DNA of 64,000 nucleotides from Fibrobacter sp. UWB13 (GTDB lineage: Bacteria; Fibrobacterota; Fibrobacteria; Fibrobacterales; Fibrobacteraceae), in NCBI RefSeq assembly GCF_900177805.1, contig NZ_FXAX01000002.1, positions 1 through 64,000 on the forward strand, written 5' to 3'. Every line of letters starts with the position of its first letter. Position 1 is the stretch's first letter. Position numbers and translations under genes: made by a program. Below the pieces are notes generated by a model. It made no database searches and had not been told where the DNA came from. It worked only from the letters and a program-made list of their open reading frames with translations. Below are positions 60,293-64,000 of the stretch, in pieces.

Positions 60293-60847
60293 ATTCCACG
60301 TTTTCGCGACGGTTGCCACCTGCGACGCGCTCACGCCCAAGTGCTTTAGGATTTTCGCGACGACGGTATCCACAAGCTCCTCGATGCTTTGCGGCTTGCT
60401 GTAGAACTGCGGCGACGCCGAAATCACGACCGCGCCCGCCAAAGTCACTCGCTTCATATTCTCGATGTGGATCAAGTTGTACGGCATCTCGCGCGGCACA
60501 ATCACAAGCGGGCGGCGTTCCTTGAGGCAAACATCCGCCGCACGCACAAGTAAGTTATCCGAAGTCCCAGCCGCAATGCGCCCGAGCGTTCCCATGGAAC
60601 ACGGCACCACCGCCATGCCCGCAATATCGCTAGAACCGCTCGCGCATTCCGCAAAAGAATCATCCACGTTGCACACGTCTTTGCAATAGTCGAAAAGCGC
60701 ACTTTGGCCCTCGTACTCGAGCACCTGTTTGCCTGGGTGCGTCACGATGAGCGTCACCTCATGAAGAAAACGCTGCAAGTACATCGCCGTACGGGTCGCA
60801 TAAATGCTGCCGCTTGCGCCCGTCACTCCAAGCACAAAGTGGCTCAT
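60242..60847 (-). CDS. ubiX: Flavin prenyltransferase UbiX
   Basis: 201 aa. UbiX makes prenylated FMN, the cofactor of UbiD-type decarboxylases. It shows the flavodoxin-like opening VTGASGSIYATRTAMYLQ, PCSMGTLGRIAAGTSDNLL and REMPYNLIHIENMKR, with ISASPQFYSKPQSIEELVD near the end. The natural C-terminus should be near LKHLGV; the extra tail (about 25 residues, ending SRSPEQVRGKLKRE) is mostly encoded by the palindromic repeat at 60241-60292. It overlaps ubiE by 4 bases. A ubiD partner is not in the window. Confidence 0.92.
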   Translation of the reverse strand: MSHFVLGVTGASGSIYATRTAMYLQRFLHEVTLIVTHPGKQVLEYEGQSALFDYCKDVCNVDDSFAECASGSSDIAGMAVVPCSMGTLGRIAAGTSDNLLVRAADVCLKERRPLVIVPREMPYNLIHIENMKRVTLAGAVVISASPQFYSKPQSIEELVDTVVAKILKHLGVSASQVATVAKTWNGDSRSPEQVRGKLKRE

Positions 60848-61647
60848 GCATTCCCCGGCTTGTGCAAGAACACGCCAAACGAAATCCCGCCATCGAACAT
60901 CTTGACTTGCTTAACTTCAAAGCCGCATTCTTCGGCCATTTTGCAGAACTGATCGACCGGCAAAAAGCGGATAATCGAATTTACCAGGTATTCGTAAGCA
61001 TCGCGCTTACCGCTAAAGAAGGCGCCCATCACCGGAATAAATAGCGGTGCAAGCACTTTATAGAAGAACTTGTTGAACAAGTTTCGCGGCGAGAAAAATT
61101 CCAGAACGCAAAGGTAGCCGCCCGCGTCAAGCACGCGGTACGATTCCAGCAAGGCGCCACGGGCGTCAGGCACGTTACGCATGCCAAAACCGTTCAGAAT
61201 CACGTCAAACTGGCGTTCGGCAAAAGGCATTTTCATCGCATCGAGCTGTACCGCATGCGCATCGATTTTCTTCGGTTTGACTTCGGCGAGCATCCCGTAC
61301 GAAAAGTCGCCAATCACAGCGGGGTCCACGACAAAATCGCGCGAAGCCCCGTTTTGCGAAGCGCTCTTGCACGCACACCCGCACTTGTAACCAGATTCGA
61401 AAATTTTGCGGAAAGTGTTGGCAAAATCGCCCGTACCCCCGCACAAATCGAGCAAGCGAACTTTATTTGAGCCGCGCGGAGTCTCGCCAATAGACTTTTC
61501 CGCGAGCAAACCCGCAGCCATCATCTTTTTCAAACGCTTGCTGCAATACCTGCGCCACAGCACATCCTGATAACAGCTCAGAAAATGATTCAGAAAATCG
61601 TAACGGCTCGCTATGCCATCGAACATCTTACGCACGGGACTTTTCAT
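60844..61647 (-). CDS. ubiE: UbiE/MenG-type quinone C-methyltransferase
   Basis: 267 aa SAM-dependent methyltransferase. It has the family opening VRKMFDGIASRYDFLNHFLS, the SAM-binding LLDLCGGTGDFA, DAMKMPFAERQFDVILNGFGMRNV and YLCVLEFFSP. It methylates demethylmenaquinone or its ubiquinone counterpart. Compared with usual members (about 230-250 aa) it has an insertion near residues 78-105 (SGYKCGCACKSASQNGASRD) with three cysteines, lying just after the SAM-binding loop. First gene of the operon ubiE-ubiX-ubiA-small membrane protein. Confidence 0.93.
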   Translation of the reverse strand: MKSPVRKMFDGIASRYDFLNHFLSCYQDVLWRRYCSKRLKKMMAAGLLAEKSIGETPRGSNKVRLLDLCGGTGDFANTFRKIFESGYKCGCACKSASQNGASRDFVVDPAVIGDFSYGMLAEVKPKKIDAHAVQLDAMKMPFAERQFDVILNGFGMRNVPDARGALLESYRVLDAGGYLCVLEFFSPRNLFNKFFYKVLAPLFIPVMGAFFSGKRDAYEYLVNSIIRFLPVDQFCKMAEECGFEVKQVKMFDGGISFGVFLHKPGNA

Positions 61648-61665
61648 ATAGTAAAATGTAGAAAT

Positions 61666-61692
61666 AAAAAACGACCTGGACTTTCATCCAGG
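61666..61692 (-). terminator. Terminator of the CotH-type gene
   Basis: On the minus strand CCTGGA (61687-61692) and TCCAGG (61675-61680) form a stem followed by TCGTTTTTT (down to 61666). About 60 bases after the stop and just before ubiE. Confidence 0.85.
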
Positions 61693-61750
61693 CCGCGAAT
61701 CTCATTTAGGCGCCCGCGCTTCTCGACAAAGCGCCACTCACGCCATCAAA

Positions 61751-64000
61751 TTAATCGCTGAACGTAGCCGTGAAGGTTGCGCCTTCCTTCGGTTCCACCA
61801 AACGCGGATTTTCGGCAACACCGTCGCTCCAACCCGTGAATGTAGCACCTGCGCTCGGAGTAGCCGTCAAGAGGATCGGGTTACCCACAAAGAACTTACC
61901 CTTGTAAGTCGTAGCGCCGTTCGGGAGAGCAGCACCTTCCATAAGCACCGTACCCTTACCGGTAGCACCGATCGTCACAGAAGCCGTACCGCTCAAGCCG
62001 AATTCTTCTTCGTATTCCTGGATAACCTTGGAATCACGGCTAGCAGCCCAAGACTTGAGGCAAGAACCGGTTCTGCTGAATCCGTCACCGCAAGAGTTCT
62101 TGTACCACTTCTGATCCTGCTTGAACTTTTCAAGGTCGCGGGTCATTTCGTTGTTGTCAATCGTTGCCACCATGGCATCGACAACCTTTTCCACATTCTT
62201 GCCGTTCGTGTAGCTAGTGAACATCACAGCAGAACGGTTGATGAACATACGCTTAAATTCCGGGTTCTTGATAAGCTGGTTATAAAGGTTAGCAAAGCAG
62301 CCTTCGTCCTTGCACGGCTTGTTTCCGCCACCCTTCTTGATCCATGCAAACATGTTGTTGCCCTGGTCAAATTCACCATTGTTCACGCCCCACATCCAGT
62401 CAAAGCCATGGTCAAGGTCATAGACCATGAACTTCCACGGATAACCCGGAGCAGACCATGCGCGAACGTTGTTGTTCGGCCAGTCACCGTTGTGCATATA
62501 AATTTCAGCAGCCATGTATTCGGCGAGGTTGCCCACATCGAGCATCGTCTTCACCGTAGCGTAATTGGCATTGTTTTCGCCAGAGAAATCGTTCTGTGCA
62601 ACAAAGCTGAGCATCTGCATGTAAGCATCCGTCGTTCCGTTGCTAGCTTCGACTTCCTTGCCCAAGTGCTTGATGAAGTTCACCGTGTTGGCGTCAATCT
62701 TGTAGTTCGTTTCGACATAATGCTTGTTGAAGCGTTCACGCATGTCATGGATGCCGTAGTACTTGCCGTTATAGAACACCACTACCTGGCGGCTTCTCTG
62801 GTAGTCCACGCTCGTGCCTTCAAGGATTGCACCGCCCATAGCGTCTTCAATGTAGTCGCTCACGTAGCGGTTACCGTTATTGCGGAGGTTGAAGGACTTG
62901 TACTTGTCATTCACGCCCTTGCGAGTTTCGAACAACGGATAATTGATGCTACCTTCTTCGTAAATTTCACGGAGGCGAATCGAAACAGACTTCTTGTCGT
63001 TCAAGCGGCTATAGCCACCCATCAAAGAAATACCTGCATCCTTTTCCCAGGTTGCGCCATCCTTTGTAGAAGAACCCTTTTCAAAGTATTCCACGTGAAT
63101 CGGGAGTTCCACATCGGCATAGAGGCCCGCACTGTCCTTGCAGTTCTTCGGGGCTTCGCAACTCGTCTTGATGTAATGTTCACGGAAGAAGCTAGAATCC
63201 ACGCTAATGGCAACAATCGGCATCTTCACTACATCTTCATCGATGAAGAACGTACGCGTCGTTACCTTGCTCGAAAGAGCGCCAGACTTGAACGTTGCGC
63301 AACGGAAGGCTACGCTATGGTCAATCGACTTCGGGGAATTGAATTCCGGAGAATTTTCGTTCGGCACAGAACCATCGGTCGTACAGCGGAGCTTGACACC
63401 TTCAGGGAGTGCAGGCGGATTCAACTTAATGGCATCGCTATAGAACCCAGCCTTGAGACCGCTCATATCTGCCGGCGGAGTCGTTTCGTCATAAGACTTT
63501 ACGCCAGTATTCGGCTTTTCCGGGGTCGGCTTTTCAAAGTACTTCCAATAGCCGCCATCCGTAATGCCCCAGCTATAGCCGGCATTCAGTTCCGGATAAT
63601 CAACGGAATCGCGAATTCCATTATATCTGTCGATCAAGTAAAGCGTACCGCCGTTCTTGTCGAGTTTCCAGTCCGTATGCGGACGCGTGTGGCGGTCACC
63701 GTTATCTGCACTTACAACAGCAGAAATATTCTTCTTGTCGCAGAAGACGACCTTGAAGCCCTTCGGCTTGATGATATCGTCACCAAAAACAAACTTGCGA
63801 GGATTCTTGCGGCTTTCAACAAGCGTATAGCCGCTCAAGTTCACATCCTTGTCGCTTGCGTTGTAAAGTTCCACCCAAGACGGATCGTCGCCGTTTTCAT
63901 CCAAGAAATCCAAGTTAAGCGGAGTAATTTCAGTTATACGTAACGCAGACTGCCCAATCCAAATGAGAGACGTATCCTGCGGCAGGTAAACCGTATCAAT
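61751..64000 (-). CDS. CotH-kinase-family surface protein with lamin-tail domain (5' end beyond window)
   Basis: The frame is open to the window edge and the sequence upstream of a possible TTG at 63913 (SALRITEITPLNL) is clearly lamin-tail-domain text, so the true start lies outside. Visible: LTD domain (ITEITPLNLDFLDENGDDP through VDYPELNAGYSWG), a chitobiase-C/Fn3-like segment (LRCTTDGSVPNE), a CotH domain with VVFYNGKYYGIHDMRERF and YDLDHGFDWMW (metal-binding Asp residues), and a C-terminal InlB-like bacterial repeat (VTIGATGKGTVLMEG...FTGWSDG). CotH proteins phosphorylate proteins in spores, while many bacterial CotH/LTD proteins are secreted and linked to cellulosomes or cell surfaces. 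At least 749 aa. Confidence 0.88.
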   Translation of the reverse strand: MDTVYLPQDTSLIWIGQSALRITEITPLNLDFLDENGDDPSWVELYNASDKDVNLSGYTLVESRKNPRKFVFGDDIIKPKGFKVVFCDKKNISAVVSADNGDRHTRPHTDWKLDKNGGTLYLIDRYNGIRDSVDYPELNAGYSWGITDGGYWKYFEKPTPEKPNTGVKSYDETTPPADMSGLKAGFYSDAIKLNPPALPEGVKLRCTTDGSVPNENSPEFNSPKSIDHSVAFRCATFKSGALSSKVTTRTFFIDEDVVKMPIVAISVDSSFFREHYIKTSCEAPKNCKDSAGLYADVELPIHVEYFEKGSSTKDGATWEKDAGISLMGGYSRLNDKKSVSIRLREIYEEGSINYPLFETRKGVNDKYKSFNLRNNGNRYVSDYIEDAMGGAILEGTSVDYQRSRQVVVFYNGKYYGIHDMRERFNKHYVETNYKIDANTVNFIKHLGKEVEASNGTTDAYMQMLSFVAQNDFSGENNANYATVKTMLDVGNLAEYMAAEIYMHNGDWPNNNVRAWSAPGYPWKFMVYDLDHGFDWMWGVNNGEFDQGNNMFAWIKKGGGNKPCKDEGCFANLYNQLIKNPEFKRMFINRSAVMFTSYTNGKNVEKVVDAMVATIDNNEMTRDLEKFKQDQKWYKNSCGDGFSRTGSCLKSWAASRDSKVIQEYEEEFGLSGTASVTIGATGKGTVLMEGAALPNGATTYKGKFFVGNPILLTATPSAGATFTGWSDGVAENPRLVEPKEGATFTATFSD

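Noticed and set aside
63911-63913. TTG at 63913 as the start of the CotH-type gene
   Set aside because: The frame stays open to 64000 and the upstream residues continue a lamin-tail domain, so the gene is cut by the window edge.

Overview
The window looks like a chromosome segment from Fibrobacter, the rumen and gut cellulolytic genus (phylum Fibrobacterota). The signs are a Fibrobacter-like 16S rRNA 5' end at the left edge, a TIGR02147-type regulator paired with a lipoprotein, a giant lipoprotein with Fib_succ_major (TIGR02145-like) domains, very large secreted proteins with polyserine linkers, and CotH/lamin-tail proteins. This is an inference from gene content; I had no database search.

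Layout. 1-91 is the 5' end of a 16S rRNA gene (minus strand) with a clear promoter at 258-285. 514-2244 is a GlgE-type maltosyltransferase. 2273-22542 is a long, almost entirely minus-strand exopolysaccharide/capsule cluster. In transcription order it holds a flippase, an F420-dehydrogenase-beta-like Fe-S protein, a pyruvyl transferase, a glycosyltransferase, a Wzy-like polymerase, two glycosyltransferases, an acyltransferase, a glycosyltransferase, a nucleotidyltransferase/kinase split by an in-frame TAG, a glycosyltransferase, an APH-like phosphotransferase, a glycosyltransferase, a deleted copy of that glycosyltransferase, a WecG/TagA enzyme and a Wzc tyrosine kinase. Three plus-strand Rpn/PDDEXK nuclease-transposase genes sit in or beside it, two of them in a tandemly duplicated glycosyltransferase/Rpn module. 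23680-25942 makes GDP-fucose (gmd, fcl) and probably feeds this cluster. The glycosyltransferase core (about 11.5-18.7 kb) is visibly A+T-rich compared with the housekeeping genes, which suggests transfer.

26108-34643 is mixed: the TIGR02147/lipoprotein pair, a GNAT acetyltransferase, tRNA-Leu(CAG), a secreted hydrolase operon, a YwqK-like lipoprotein, two pseudopilins, tRNA-Leu(UAA) and a small unknown gene. 34837-40396 is a tight minus-strand operon (ftsX, an EnvC-like protein, holB, recJ, an AgmX/TonB-C-like protein) joining cell division to replication/repair. Divergent from it is ybbR-tsaD.

42563-58949 is dominated by giant exported proteins: a GLUG-like 1347-aa protein, a 1253-aa lipoprotein with about 22 two-cysteine repeats, and a 1900-aa five-unit protein followed by two overlapping minigenes. 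birA lies among them. 59096-61647 is a quinone-biosynthesis operon (ubiE, ubiX, ubiA and a small membrane protein). The window ends inside a CotH-type protein.

The most unusual signals are: the two overlapping paralogous minigenes after the 1900-aa protein; paired 18-bp palindromes conserved upstream of all three Rpn genes; the amber-split kinase in the polysaccharide cluster; palindromic intergenic repeats that have become coding sequence in birA and ubiX; and two genes with the same leaderless-type promoter spacing.
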